64,000 bases of DNA, from assembly GCA_016124845.1 (NCBI GenBank), contig WGMW01000030.1, forward strand, positions 1-64,000, in the 5' to 3' direction. Both the position numbers and the translations under genes were made by a program. Below are positions 36,531-44,365 of this stretch, piece by piece (positions within the stretch are counted from its first letter, which is position 1; every line of letters begins with the position of its first letter). The notes under the pieces were generated by a model, which searched no databases, was not told the origin of the DNA, and saw nothing but the letters and a program-made list of their open reading frames with translations. The DNA is from Flavobacteriales bacterium (lineage in GTDB: Bacteria > Bacteroidota > Bacteroidia > UBA10329).

Positions 36531-36745
36531 TTTGGTGTTGCTTTATAGATTTCTGAACTATTGATATTGTCAATTATTGCTTGTGTGGAGGTTGAATCTG
36601 CTTCAAAGGAAACGGTTGCCGTCTTCGAGGCCAGATCGACCTCGGCTGTTTCCACGCCCTCCACTTCGTTGATAAGGTTCTTGACCGCGTTCACACAATG
36701 ACCGCAGCTCATTCCTTCTACCTCCAATAATGCTGTTGATTTCAT
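36527..36745 (-). CDS. CopZ-like heavy-metal chaperone (HMA domain)
   Basis: 72-residue single HMA domain with the exact metal-binding motif GMSCGHC (Cys14 and Cys17) and the beta-alpha-beta pattern VEGVETAEVDLASKTATVSFE. These proteins carry Cu(I) or related ions in the cytoplasm. First gene of a two-gene unit with the HMA-like lipoprotein. TAACTTTG on the minus strand (36753-36760) lies eight bases before ATG. No metal P-type ATPase is in the window. Confidence 0.92.
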   Translation of the reverse strand: MKSTALLEVEGMSCGHCVNAVKNLINEVEGVETAEVDLASKTATVSFEADSTSTQAIIDNINSSEIYKATPK

Positions 36746-36752
36746 TTCGCGT

Positions 36753-36760
36753 CAAAGTTA
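36753..36760 (-). promoter_or_regulatory. -7 element of the copZ-like gene (TAACTTTG)
   Basis: Exact TAnnTTTG on the minus strand with its G eight bases before ATG 36745; the transcript would have a leader of about two bases. Confidence 0.5.
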
Positions 36761-36827
36761 CAATTAACCGAGGCCGAATGTTCATGACCTCGGTCACAAT
36801 TGCCCTGTCTGTCACTTTCTTTGCCGC

Positions 36828-37697
36828 ATGCAAACCACCACGCTCCGTAGTTGGCTTCTCCTTTTACTGATCGGATTCATCTGGGGCAGTTCGTTCATTC
36901 TGATGAAGAAAGGGTTGCTCCTTTTTGCACCGAATGAGGTAGCGGCACTCCGCATGAGCTTGGCCTGGCTGGTCACGATGCCATTTCTTGTTCCGCGTTT
37001 CCGCGAGATAAAGCCACAGGAATGGTTGGTGCTGCTAAGTGTTGGGCTGCTCGGCAACGGAATTCCTGCCATTCTGTTCGCTACCGCGCAGAAAACCATG
37101 GACAGCGCACCTGTGGGAATGCTCAATTCGCTCGTTCCCATTTTCACGCTCGTTTTCGGGGTTCTGCTTTTCAAAGTTAAAACGTGGACAAGGCAAGTGA
37201 TTGGGCTGTTGGTCGGTCTGGTCGGGGCTTTGATCCTGATCATTGGTCCAGAAGGAATCGGAGGCCTTCGTTGGGAAGCCGTTCTTGTGGTCATCGCCAG
37301 TGCGTGTTATGCTTTCAATCTGAACATGATAAAACGGTTTCTGCCCAAGATGCCTTCAACGCTCATTACTTCAGCGGCTTTTCTTTGGATCGGTCCGATG
37401 TGTTTGGTTTACCTGTCGTTCACCGATTTTTTCGGGAAAATGGATGCTGAGTTGTTTCCAGTTTCGTTCTCGGCCATTACCGTTCTTTCCGTTGTCGGAA
37501 CTTCGTTTGCCGTGCTGCTTTTCAATACGCTTATTCAAACAGGAGGGCCGCTTTTCGCTTCCATGGTCACGTATGTCGTACCCGTATTTGCCGTAATGTG
37601 GGGCGTGATAGATGGGGAAAACATACACTTCTACCAACTGTTCGGAGTACTCATCATTCTGTTAGGCGTGTATTTGGTCCAAAAGCCAGTTAAATGA
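36828..37697 (+). CDS. EamA/DMT-family transporter
   Basis: 289-residue inner-membrane protein with about ten helices arranged as two EamA repeats. First repeat: LLLIGFIWGSSFILMKKGL, FAPNEVAALRMSLAW, ILFATAQKTMDSAPVGML; second: LVVIASACYAFNLNMIKR and GGPLFASMVTYVVPVFAV, then ILLGVYLV. Family members export amino acids, nucleotides or other metabolites; substrate unknown. TTTCTTTG (36817-36824) precedes ATG by four bases, a weak -7-like match. Confidence 0.9.
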   Translation: MQTTTLRSWLLLLLIGFIWGSSFILMKKGLLLFAPNEVAALRMSLAWLVTMPFLVPRFREIKPQEWLVLLSVGLLGNGIPAILFATAQKTMDSAPVGMLNSLVPIFTLVFGVLLFKVKTWTRQVIGLLVGLVGALILIIGPEGIGGLRWEAVLVVIASACYAFNLNMIKRFLPKMPSTLITSAAFLWIGPMCLVYLSFTDFFGKMDAELFPVSFSAITVLSVVGTSFAVLLFNTLIQTGGPLFASMVTYVVPVFAVMWGVIDGENIHFYQLFGVLIILLGVYLVQKPVK

Positions 37698-37719
37698 CAA
37701 AAATGTTCGGCTTGCATAC

Positions 37720-37727
37720 TATCTTTG
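37720..37727 (+). promoter_or_regulatory. -7 element of the monooxygenase-like gene (TATCTTTG)
   Basis: Exact TAnnTTTG 34 bases upstream of ATG 37761. No TTG at the usual -33 spacing. Confidence 0.5.
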
Positions 37728-37760
37728 GGGCTTATGTCAATAGTTCCAGGAACATAAGTG

Positions 37761-39461
37761 ATGAAGAAACAATTACTTTCTGCCCTGTTGGTGGCGTTAT
37801 TACCAACAATTGCATTTTCCCAATCAACAACTCTACAGCAGGTAAGTGCCATTTTTCAGGGCAACTGCACAACCGGGTGCCATAGCGGGGCCAATCCGAG
37901 TGCGGGGTTGGATCTGAGTGGAAGCGGAACTGCTTTGATGGATGCTTTGGTGGGTGTGACCCCGGTCAATCCGGCCGCTGCTGCAAAGGGATATAAACTG
38001 GTCGATCCAGGTTATCCGCACAATAGTTTCATTCTGTATAAGTGTGCATACACAGATTGGGATGATCAGTTTGGAATGGATGTTTCTGAAGGAAATCCGA
38101 TGCCTGATGGTGGAAGCCCACTCGAAAAAGAAGAAGTGGAGTTGATCAGACAGTGGATTTTGCATGGAGCCCCAGAGACCGGACACGTGGTAAGTCCTGC
38201 TACGTTGTACAACTACTACCATGGCCTCGGAAAAGCACGTGTTCCAAGACCTGAACCACCAGCACCTGGAGAAGGTTTTCAGTTGCACATGGGGCCTTTC
38301 TTCTTGGATCCGGGAGAAGAAGTGGAGTTCTACAAAAAAGAAAAGCTGTTCAATGAGAACGTTGAGAACGTGATTCGCTATGATGTAATGTTCAATGATG
38401 AGTCGCATCACTTCCTGTTGTTCCAATTCGATCCTGGAACAGACAGCACGATTGCGGAAGGGCTTCGTCCAGTTACGGTACAGAATGCGTTTCAGGATGC
38501 GAAATACATGGTTGGTTGGGTTGATCCGGACAGCACGATCCTACCTCCGGGAACGGGCTATCCGATCCATGAAAATTCTGTATTGGATCTGAACCTGCAT
38601 CTCATCAACTATGCTTACAATGGCGATTCTGTGCTTGCTGCTGAATCGTATGTCAATTTCCTAACGGACAATAACTCGCCCGATCTGATTGAGATGCACA
38701 GCGAACTGTTGATCAATCTCAGCATCTTTATTCCGAATTCGGGAACAGAGGTCACTTTCCCGAACACTGCGACATTCGGTCCGAGTTCAACAGATTCCAT
38801 TTACATCTGGTTCTTGTCATCACATACCCACAAGTATGGAACGGATTACGACATCTACAAGCGAAATCCTGACGGAAGCCAAGGCGAGCAGTTGTATGAA
38901 GGGTTTTACAACACCACTTACGACTTCAATGCAGGGTATTATGATTGGGAACATCCGGCCAACCTGTATTTGGATAAAGTCTATGGAGAGTTGATTCCGG
39001 TGGCAGAGAAAGATGGATTGATTCAAGTGGCCAAGTACCGCATTCCCGGAAATGCGAACGAACCGGCACCGTTCATTACATTCGGTCTTACAACCTCCGA
39101 TGAAATGATGTTGGCGTTCATACAATATACGAGAGAACCAATTCCAACGGCTCCGGTAAATCCGGAGGGAATTGCTGACGTTAAGAAAGGGGATGCTTCC
39201 TTCATGACGATTTACCCGAACCCGACCAACGGGACCTCAAACATCCGGTTCAGTTTGGATGAGCGTGCTGATGTGCAACTGAACGTGTTCAACAGCCTTG
39301 GACAGCAGGTGAAGCAGCTTTATGCAGGTTCGATGACCGCTGGTCAGGCCAACTTCACGTTCGATGCTGCGACTGGTTCAGATCCGAACGGATTGTATCT
39401 GGTACAACTACTGGTGAACGGTAAGGTTTACTCTGATAGATTGCTGCATATCGGCCGTTGA
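37761..39461 (+). CDS. T9SS-exported copper-monooxygenase-like protein with c-type heme motif
   Basis: 566 residues from ATG 37761 (a GTG precedes it directly). Signal peptide ends AFSQ. Residues 31-130 resemble a planctomycete-type cytochrome c domain: IFQGNCTTGCHSG, then SAGLDLS and MPDGGSPL...IRQWILHG. The heme site is CTTGCH (C36, C40, H41), one residue longer than CxxCH. Residues about 165-460 resemble the copper type II ascorbate-dependent monooxygenase fold, with DESHHFLLF (H216, H217) and SSHTHKYG (H355, H357) as candidate copper ligands. A T9SS type A sorting domain ends the protein (YPNPTNG, FNSLGQQVKQL, GLYLVQL). The activity is inferred and the substrate unknown. Confidence 0.82.
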   Translation: MKKQLLSALLVALLPTIAFSQSTTLQQVSAIFQGNCTTGCHSGANPSAGLDLSGSGTALMDALVGVTPVNPAAAAKGYKLVDPGYPHNSFILYKCAYTDWDDQFGMDVSEGNPMPDGGSPLEKEEVELIRQWILHGAPETGHVVSPATLYNYYHGLGKARVPRPEPPAPGEGFQLHMGPFFLDPGEEVEFYKKEKLFNENVENVIRYDVMFNDESHHFLLFQFDPGTDSTIAEGLRPVTVQNAFQDAKYMVGWVDPDSTILPPGTGYPIHENSVLDLNLHLINYAYNGDSVLAAESYVNFLTDNNSPDLIEMHSELLINLSIFIPNSGTEVTFPNTATFGPSSTDSIYIWFLSSHTHKYGTDYDIYKRNPDGSQGEQLYEGFYNTTYDFNAGYYDWEHPANLYLDKVYGELIPVAEKDGLIQVAKYRIPGNANEPAPFITFGLTTSDEMMLAFIQYTREPIPTAPVNPEGIADVKKGDASFMTIYPNPTNGTSNIRFSLDERADVQLNVFNSLGQQVKQLYAGSMTAGQANFTFDAATGSDPNGLYLVQLLVNGKVYSDRLLHIGR

Positions 39462-39482
39462 GCAAATTATTCTGCACAAGCG

Positions 39483-39512
39483 TTGTAAGCATTACTTCTT
39501 TTTCTAAATTTG
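39483..39512 (+). promoter_or_regulatory. rplU-rpmA promoter
   Basis: TTG at 39483-39485, spacer of 19, TAAATTTG at 39505-39512: a full match to the Bacteroidota promoter pattern. The start would be near 39518, leaving a leader of about 34 bases that ends in a purine-rich GGGAGATAAA. Confidence 0.75.
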
Positions 39513-39551
39513 CAGCCCCATTTTAGGGAGATAAACACAATTCTGTTCAAG

Positions 39552-39953
39552 ATGTACGCAGTCGTTGATATAGCTGGTCAGCAGTTCAAGGTTGAGAAAG
39601 ACTCAAAAGTTTACGCTCACCGCGTTGAAGGAAAAGAAGGTTCTAAAGTGACCTTCGACAAGGTTCTTCTTTTGGAAGACGGTGGAAAAGTATCTGTTGG
39701 AGCACCAACTGTTGCTGGAGCTACTGTTACAGCCAAAATCGTTGCTCATGTGAAAGACGATAAGGTTCAGGTATTCAAGAAGAAAAGAAGAAAAGGATAC
39801 CAGAAATTGAACGGTCACCGTCAGTCATTGACAGAGTTGGTAATCGAAGGAATTTCTGCAAAAGGTGCTGCAAAAGCTGAGAAGAAAGAAGCTGCGCCAA
39901 AGGCTGAGAAAAAAGAGGAGGCTCCAGCAACTGAGGCCAAATCAGAAGAATAA
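39552..39953 (+). CDS. rplU: 50S ribosomal protein L21 with charged tail
   Basis: Large-subunit protein that contacts 23S rRNA. ATG 39552 gives MYAVVDIAGQQFKVEKD, the universal L21 start; the in-frame codon at 39510 overlaps the promoter. Residues 1-103 are a complete L21 with the C-terminal KRRKGYQKLNGHRQSLTEL. A further 30 residues rich in Ala, Lys and Glu (KAEKKEAAPKAEKKEEAP) form an extension, common in this phylum and probably disordered. Cotranscribed with rpmA. Confidence 0.97.
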   Translation: MYAVVDIAGQQFKVEKDSKVYAHRVEGKEGSKVTFDKVLLLEDGGKVSVGAPTVAGATVTAKIVAHVKDDKVQVFKKKRRKGYQKLNGHRQSLTELVIEGISAKGAAKAEKKEAAPKAEKKEEAPATEAKSEE

Positions 39954-39984
39954 GAATTAATAATCCGAATAAAAGCAGACAACC

Positions 39985-40242
39985 ATGGCACACAAAAAAG
40001 GAGCCGGTAGTTCCAAAAACGGACGTGAATCAGAAAGTAAAAGACTCGGAGTGAAGATCTTCGGAGGTCAGGCTGCTGTTGCAGGAAACATCATCGTGCG
40101 TCAGCGCGGTACTCAGCATCACCCAGGTGAGAATGTAGGTATCGGTAAAGATCATACGCTTTTCGCTTTGACCGATGGTACTGTTGAGTTCAGAAAAAGA
40201 AAAGACAATCGTTCTTTCGTATCGGTAGTTCCTGCAAGCTAA
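39985..40242 (+). CDS. rpmA: 50S ribosomal protein L27
   Basis: 85 residues: [29 protein letters not shown] (key part: [13 protein letters not shown]) is the standard L27 N-terminus, which reaches the peptidyl-transferase centre; [20 protein letters not shown] and the terminal FVSVVP are also conserved. It starts with MAHKKG directly, with no cleavable extension as found in Firmicutes. Second gene of the rplU operon, followed by a strong terminator. Confidence 0.98.
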   Translation: MAHKKGAGSSKNGRESESKRLGVKIFGGQAAVAGNIIVRQRGTQHHPGENVGIGKDHTLFALTDGTVEFRKRKDNRSFVSVVPAS

Positions 40243-40265
40243 GGAGCCGAAACGCATTATACAGG

Positions 40266-40293
40266 AATCCCTTGTGCTTCGGTTCAAGGGATT
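40266..40293 (+). terminator. Rho-independent terminator of rplU-rpmA
   Basis: AATCCCTTG (40266-40274) pairs with CAAGGGATT (40285-40293), 10-base loop, and six T residues at 40292-40297. Confidence 0.9.
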
Positions 40294-40325
40294 TTTTGTT
40301 TCCGAAAGTCGATGAACATTTTATC

Positions 40326-40406
40326 GCCACAGATGCACAGATTCACACGGATTATTTCACAGATGAGTATTTCCGAGAAATCTGAGAAAATCTGTGCATC
40401 TGTGGC
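40326..40406. repeat. CACAGA-type palindromic element, copy 4 (upstream of serS)
   Basis: GCCACAGATGCACAGATT (40326-40343) and AATCTGTGCATCTGTGGC (40389-40406) are exact 18-base reverse complements; the centre has further CACGGA and CACAGA steps. It lies between the rpmA terminator and serS. Confidence 0.88.
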
Positions 40407-40446
40407 TACTTCATTTCATTAAAGATTAAAGACCTTTACGAGCATT

Positions 40447-41718
40447 ATGCTACAGACACATTACATCAACGAGAATAGAGAGGAAGTGATCGCCCGTTTG
40501 GCGGTTAGGGGTTTTGATGCCACCGAAGCGATCGACAGTGTCATTTCTCTGGACAACAAGCGAAGAGCTACGCAAACGGAGTTGGATAGCACATTGGCTG
40601 AATCCAATCAGTTGGCGAAAGAAATCGGTGGACTTTTCAAGCAGGGAAAAGCAGACGAGGCCAATGCTGCAAAGGCCAAAGCAGGCGAACTGAAAGAACG
40701 TGCATCTGAGCTGCAGAACGCTATGCACGAAGTGCAGAATGAGCTCAATGAGCTGTTGTATCACTTACCCAATTTGCCACATGCGAGTGTACCGAAAGGA
40801 AAGTCGGATACAGACAATGAGGTTGTTTCCACGCATGGTACAAAACCAGAATTTGCTGGAGAGGTTGAACCTCACTGGGATCTGGTGAAGAAGTACAACC
40901 TGATCGACTTCGAACTTGGCGCGAAGATCACAGGTGCTGGATTTCCTCTGTATGTCGGTAAAGGCGCGCAACTTCAGCGAGCATTGATCAACTTCTTCTT
41001 GGATGAGGCCCGCGCGGCTGGTTACACGGAGTTCATTCCACCGTTTGTGGTGAACGAAGCATCCGGTTACGGCACTGGACAGTTGCCAGATAAGGAAGGT
41101 CAGATGTACCACATGCAGTTGGATGATCTTTATATGATTCCAACTGCGGAAGTGCCGCTGACAAACATTTTCAGAGATGTTATTCTAACTTCGGATGAAC
41201 TTCCGAAAAAACTCACGGCCTATTCTCCCTGTTTCCGTAGAGAGGCCGGTTCTTACGGAAAGGATGTGAAAGGTCTGAACCGTTTGCATCAGTTCGATAA
41301 GGTTGAAATTGTTCAGATCGTGGAGCCAAGCACCAGTTATGATGTGCTTGAAACGATGGTGGCGCATGTGCAAGGGTTGCTCGACAAACTTGGTTTGCAT
41401 TATCGCGTGCTTCGTTTGTGTGGTGGTGACCTTGGATTTACATCTGCGCTGACGTTCGATATGGAAGTTTGGTCTGGCGGCCAGGACCGTTGGTTGGAGG
41501 TGAGTTCCATTTCAAACTTCGAGACCTTCCAAGCGAACCGATTGAAGTGCCGTTACCGAAGCGGAAACGACAAACCACAATTGGTACACACGCTGAATGG
41601 AAGCGCCTTGGCATTGCCTCGAATTATGGCTGCACTCTTGGAAAACAATCAGACTGACAACGGAATCAACATTCCAGAAGTGCTACACAGGTACACAGGT
41701 TTCGAACGGATCGAATGA
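40447..41718 (+). CDS. serS: Seryl-tRNA synthetase
   Basis: Charges tRNA-Ser (and tRNA-Sec where present). 423 residues: N-terminal antiparallel coiled-coil arm (about 30-105) that reaches the tRNA long variable arm, and class II catalytic domain with motif 2 FRREAGSYGKD, TSE-like PTAEVPLTN, and motif 3 NGSALALPRIMAALLENNQ. The start MLQTHYINENREEV is typical of Bacteroidota. The stop overlaps the ATG of the following lipoprotein gene (ATGA at 41715-41718). Confidence 0.98.
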   Translation: MLQTHYINENREEVIARLAVRGFDATEAIDSVISLDNKRRATQTELDSTLAESNQLAKEIGGLFKQGKADEANAAKAKAGELKERASELQNAMHEVQNELNELLYHLPNLPHASVPKGKSDTDNEVVSTHGTKPEFAGEVEPHWDLVKKYNLIDFELGAKITGAGFPLYVGKGAQLQRALINFFLDEARAAGYTEFIPPFVVNEASGYGTGQLPDKEGQMYHMQLDDLYMIPTAEVPLTNIFRDVILTSDELPKKLTAYSPCFRREAGSYGKDVKGLNRLHQFDKVEIVQIVEPSTSYDVLETMVAHVQGLLDKLGLHYRVLRLCGGDLGFTSALTFDMEVWSGGQDRWLEVSSISNFETFQANRLKCRYRSGNDKPQLVHTLNGSALALPRIMAALLENNQTDNGINIPEVLHRYTGFERIE

Positions 41719-42350
41719 GATTTTTGAATGTCATGTCGAGCGGAGTTTCCGTAGCCGAGACATCTTTGCCCGATTGGCTTAGATTCCTCTGCTCCCACGC
41801 CAAAGCGTGGTCGATCGGAATGACATTGCTGATGTTCGGAAGTTGCCGAACGGATTTCACGGCTGAAATAGCCGCAACCGACAGCCTAATAGGCGTGCTG
41901 TCCAATGTGGAGAATGTTTCGGAACAGATCGATGCCAGATTGATCAAGCAGTACAGAAAAGATGTTGCCGAGAAGTGTCAGAAGATTCAGAACGAACTGA
42001 CCGATACCCTCGAAATGGATCAAGCGCAGCGTTTGGTCGATTTCTGTTCCCTGAACGAACATCTTCAAAGTTGCCTTGATAGAAAGGAGTTGATCGATGC
42101 CGAGGTTCTTCAGTCACGGAATCAGCTCTATAATTTGAAAACGGATCTGAAGGAAGGTCGTGCCAGCAAGGACAGCGTAAACAGCTATATTGAGCAGGAA
42201 TTCCTGTATGTGGAAAGCCTGAATGATGGTGCGGAACAAGTAGTTGCCGAGTTGAACGGATGTTTCAAAACCTACGCTGAACTAAAAGACGAAATAGACC
42301 GTTTCATAATCGCGTTACCGAATACCGTTAATGAAGTTGATAAGAGATAA
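41715..42350 (+). CDS. Putative lipoprotein, N-terminus disrupted by a repeat element
   Basis: The 211-residue ORF overlaps the serS stop (ATGA), but codons 5-38 are read from a 101-base repeat element. After it comes MTLLMFGSCRTDF, which looks like the end of a lipoprotein signal with the lipid cysteine in FGSC. Translation may therefore start at ATG 41820, supplied by the end of the repeat, or at 41715 with an abnormal leader. The remainder is helical and charged (EQIDARLIKQYRKDVAEKCQK, in part; LKTDLKEGRASKDSVNSYI), typical of small periplasmic lipoproteins. I recognise no family. It overlaps the TPR gene by 20 bases. Confidence 0.7.
   Translation: MRFLNVMSSGVSVAETSLPDWLRFLCSHAKAWSIGMTLLMFGSCRTDFTAEIAATDSLIGVLSNVENVSEQIDARLIKQYRKDVAEKCQKIQNELTDTLEMDQAQRLVDFCSLNEHLQSCLDRKELIDAEVLQSRNQLYNLKTDLKEGRASKDSVNSYIEQEFLYVESLNDGAEQVVAELNGCFKTYAELKDEIDRFIIALPNTVNEVDKR
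41727..41827. repeat. 101-bp repeat element with AATGTCAT/ATGACATT ends
   Basis: Ends AATGTCAT (41727-41734) and ATGACATT (41820-41827) are exact inverted repeats; inside lies GTCGAGCGGAG...GAGACATCT, AGATTCCTCTGCTCCC and a perfect hairpin CCACGC-CAAA-GCGTGG (41795-41810), then GATCGGAATGACA. This layout matches a dispersed repeat I know from many Bacteroidota genomes (TGTCATGTCGAGC... to ...CGGAATGACA). Confidence 0.8.
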
Positions 42351-44217
42351 GGTTGAAAGGTTACGGAAGCTACGAGCTCCCCTCCTGGAAAGGAGGGGGT
42401 GGGGGAGGTCGTTCTTTCTGCTACTTCTCATTTTTTCTTTCTCAACCCAACTATCTGCCCAGACCGACACGGACGAACAGTTGGCCGCGCAATACTTCAA
42501 GAACGGGGAGTACGAAAAAGCAGAGGTTTATTACCAGAAACTGTTCAAACGCTATGGCGATGAGTTCTTCTTTCAGTATTACATCGACTGTCTGCTGAAG
42601 TTGGAGAACTTCTCGGAGGCAGAAAAGACGGTGGAGAAGCGCATCAAACGGGAGGCAAACCCTGTGCTGTACGTTCAGTTGGGCTATGTGCACAAAGCGG
42701 CTGGAGATGAAAAAGCGGCAGAACAGGCTTATATGAAAGCTATTCAGGAATTGCCACCTTTTCAACGACAAATTGATGCGTTGGCCGAAGCGTTCGTGGA
42801 TAAGAACGAGTTGGAATATGTGGTTCGCACGTACGAGAAGGGCCGTAAGTTGCTGAACGGACTTTACGGGTATCATTTCGAGTTGGCGAACGCGTACAAC
42901 CGTTTAGGAAAATTCGATTTGGCGGTGGAGGAGTATTTGGATGCGCTGGCCGAGGACGAATCGCAGATCACAAAAGTGCGCACCGACCTTTTGGACATTT
43001 TTGCGGCTGATCAGACAGGCACCAAGCAAGAGTATTTTGAGGAAGCCGTGATCGCGAGAATTCAGCGGCAGCCGCAACGCGACATTTTTCCCGAGCTGCT
43101 TATCTGGCATTTCGAACAGCAGAAGAAGTTCCGACAGGCATTTGCGCAGGCCAAAGCACTGGACAGACGCAATCGCGAGGATGGTTCTCGCGTGGTTCAT
43201 TTCGCGCACATCTGTCGTGCCAATGAAGCTTATGATATTGCCATTGAAGCGTACGAATACGTCATCAAAAAAGGTCGCGACAACTACTATTACCTCAGCT
43301 GCAAGAAAGACCTCGTGAACACACTTTACGAGAAGGCGATCTCGGGTGGTGATTACACAGAACAGGAATTGGCCGAATTGGAAAAGACGTTCCTGAGTAC
43401 GTTGGAAGAATTCGGTCGCAATGGAAATGTGGCGCAGATGATGATGAATCTGGCGGAGCTCTACACCTTTTACATGCACGATACGCAGAAAGGCATCGAT
43501 CTGCTGTATGAGGTGATCGAACTTCCTGGAATCAACAAGGAAGACCTTGCCAATGCCAAGATTCAACTGGCGGATGCGCTGCTTTTTACGGGTGAGGTTT
43601 GGGAAACCACGCTGCTTTATTCGCAGGCAGAAAAGATGTTCAAGACCAGCGACATCGGCCGTATGGCCAAACTCAAAAATGCCAAGTTGGCGTATTATAC
43701 GGGCCAGTTCGATTGGGCGCAGGCACAGCTCAATGTGCTAAAAGCTGCTACCAGCGATTTCATTGCCAACGATGCGCTTTATCTCGCCATGCTAATACAG
43801 GACAACTCGTACATGGACACGACCTACGGGGCTCTAAGCACATTTGCCCGTGCCGACCTGCTGCTTTATCAGAACAAGCTCGATAGCGCGAAAATGGCGT
43901 TGGATAGCATCGAGGAATTCTATCCTGGCCACAGTTTACAAGATGATATTCTATTTAAACGCGCGCAGATAGCCGAGAAGGAAGGCGATTATCAGTTGGC
44001 GCAGGAAAACTACCACAAGGTCTGGGAGCAATACCCGACCGATCTGTTGGCAGACGATGCCGTGTACCGCATGGCTCAACTCTATGAAACGCGACTGAAT
44101 GATACATCCAAGGCAATGGAGTACTATCAGGAACTGCTTCTCCATTATCCGGGAAGCCTTTACACCGTTGAGGCCAGAAAGCGCTACCGAAGTTTGCGTG
44201 GCGATTTGCTGAATTGA
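42331..44217 (+). CDS. TPR-repeat protein, exported
   Basis: 628 residues. A positively charged N-terminus (MKLIRDKVERLRKLRAPLLERRGWGR), read in part from a GC-rich hairpin, is followed by the hydrophobic segment SFFLLLLIFSFSTQLSAQ, a signal peptide ending in LSAQ. The mature protein is a string of TPR-like helical hairpins: AAQYFKNGEYEKAEVYYQKL, AYNRLGKFDLAVEEYLDAL, KRAQIAEKEGDYQLAQENYH and YRMAQLYETRLNDTSKAMEYY (20 or fewer residues each in key parts). It probably acts as a periplasmic protein-interaction scaffold. No T9SS sorting domain. Cotranscribed with the lipoprotein gene upstream, which it overlaps by 20 bases. Confidence 0.85.
   Translation: MKLIRDKVERLRKLRAPLLERRGWGRSFFLLLLIFSFSTQLSAQTDTDEQLAAQYFKNGEYEKAEVYYQKLFKRYGDEFFFQYYIDCLLKLENFSEAEKTVEKRIKREANPVLYVQLGYVHKAAGDEKAAEQAYMKAIQELPPFQRQIDALAEAFVDKNELEYVVRTYEKGRKLLNGLYGYHFELANAYNRLGKFDLAVEEYLDALAEDESQITKVRTDLLDIFAADQTGTKQEYFEEAVIARIQRQPQRDIFPELLIWHFEQQKKFRQAFAQAKALDRRNREDGSRVVHFAHICRANEAYDIAIEAYEYVIKKGRDNYYYLSCKKDLVNTLYEKAISGGDYTEQELAELEKTFLSTLEEFGRNGNVAQMMMNLAELYTFYMHDTQKGIDLLYEVIELPGINKEDLANAKIQLADALLFTGEVWETTLLYSQAEKMFKTSDIGRMAKLKNAKLAYYTGQFDWAQAQLNVLKAATSDFIANDALYLAMLIQDNSYMDTTYGALSTFARADLLLYQNKLDSAKMALDSIEEFYPGHSLQDDILFKRAQIAEKEGDYQLAQENYHKVWEQYPTDLLADDAVYRMAQLYETRLNDTSKAMEYYQELLLHYPGSLYTVEARKRYRSLRGDLLN
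42379..42410. repeat. GC-rich hairpin element in the 5' end of the TPR gene
   Basis: CCCCTCCT - GGAA - AGGAGGGG (42379-42398) followed by GTGGGGGAGGTC. It belongs to the same CCCCTCC/GGGGAGG type as the elements at 45092-45115 and 59237-59302 and encodes residues about 17-26, just before the hydrophobic core of the signal peptide. Confidence 0.7.
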
Positions 44218-44218
44218 G

Positions 44219-44310
44219 TTTGGGCGTTTCCACGCGGATGGCATGGTCGGGCTGTTCGCTGTATCTTTTTTGCTTAGGCAAAAAAGGATGTCGCTTCCAT
44301 CCCTAACGCT
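44219..44310. repeat. TTGGGCGTT...CCCTAACGC repeat element
   Basis: Begins TTTGGGCGTTTCCACGCGGA, has CGGGCTGTTCGCTGTATC, a perfect 9-bp hairpin CTTTTTTGC-TTAG-GCAAAAAAG (44265-44286), and ends GGATGTCGCTTCCATCCCTAACGC (in part: TTCCATCCCTAACGC). The same order of blocks is known to me from repeats in other Bacteroidota genomes. It fills most of the gap after the TPR gene. Confidence 0.7.
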
Positions 44311-44330
44311 GAGCGTCCGTGCAAAACCTC

Positions 44331-44338
44331 TATTTTCG
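44331..44338 (+). promoter_or_regulatory. Candidate -7 element (TATTTTCG) of the small secreted protein gene
   Basis: TAttTTCG, one base from consensus, 27 bases upstream of ATG 44366. No clear -33 element. Confidence 0.35.
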
Positions 44339-44365
44339 GAAGACTAACTACAAAACTATTTTCCC

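Noticed and set aside
41727-41827. Insertion sequence
   Set aside because: The element has inverted ends but is only 101 bp and encodes no transposase; at most a non-autonomous repeat.
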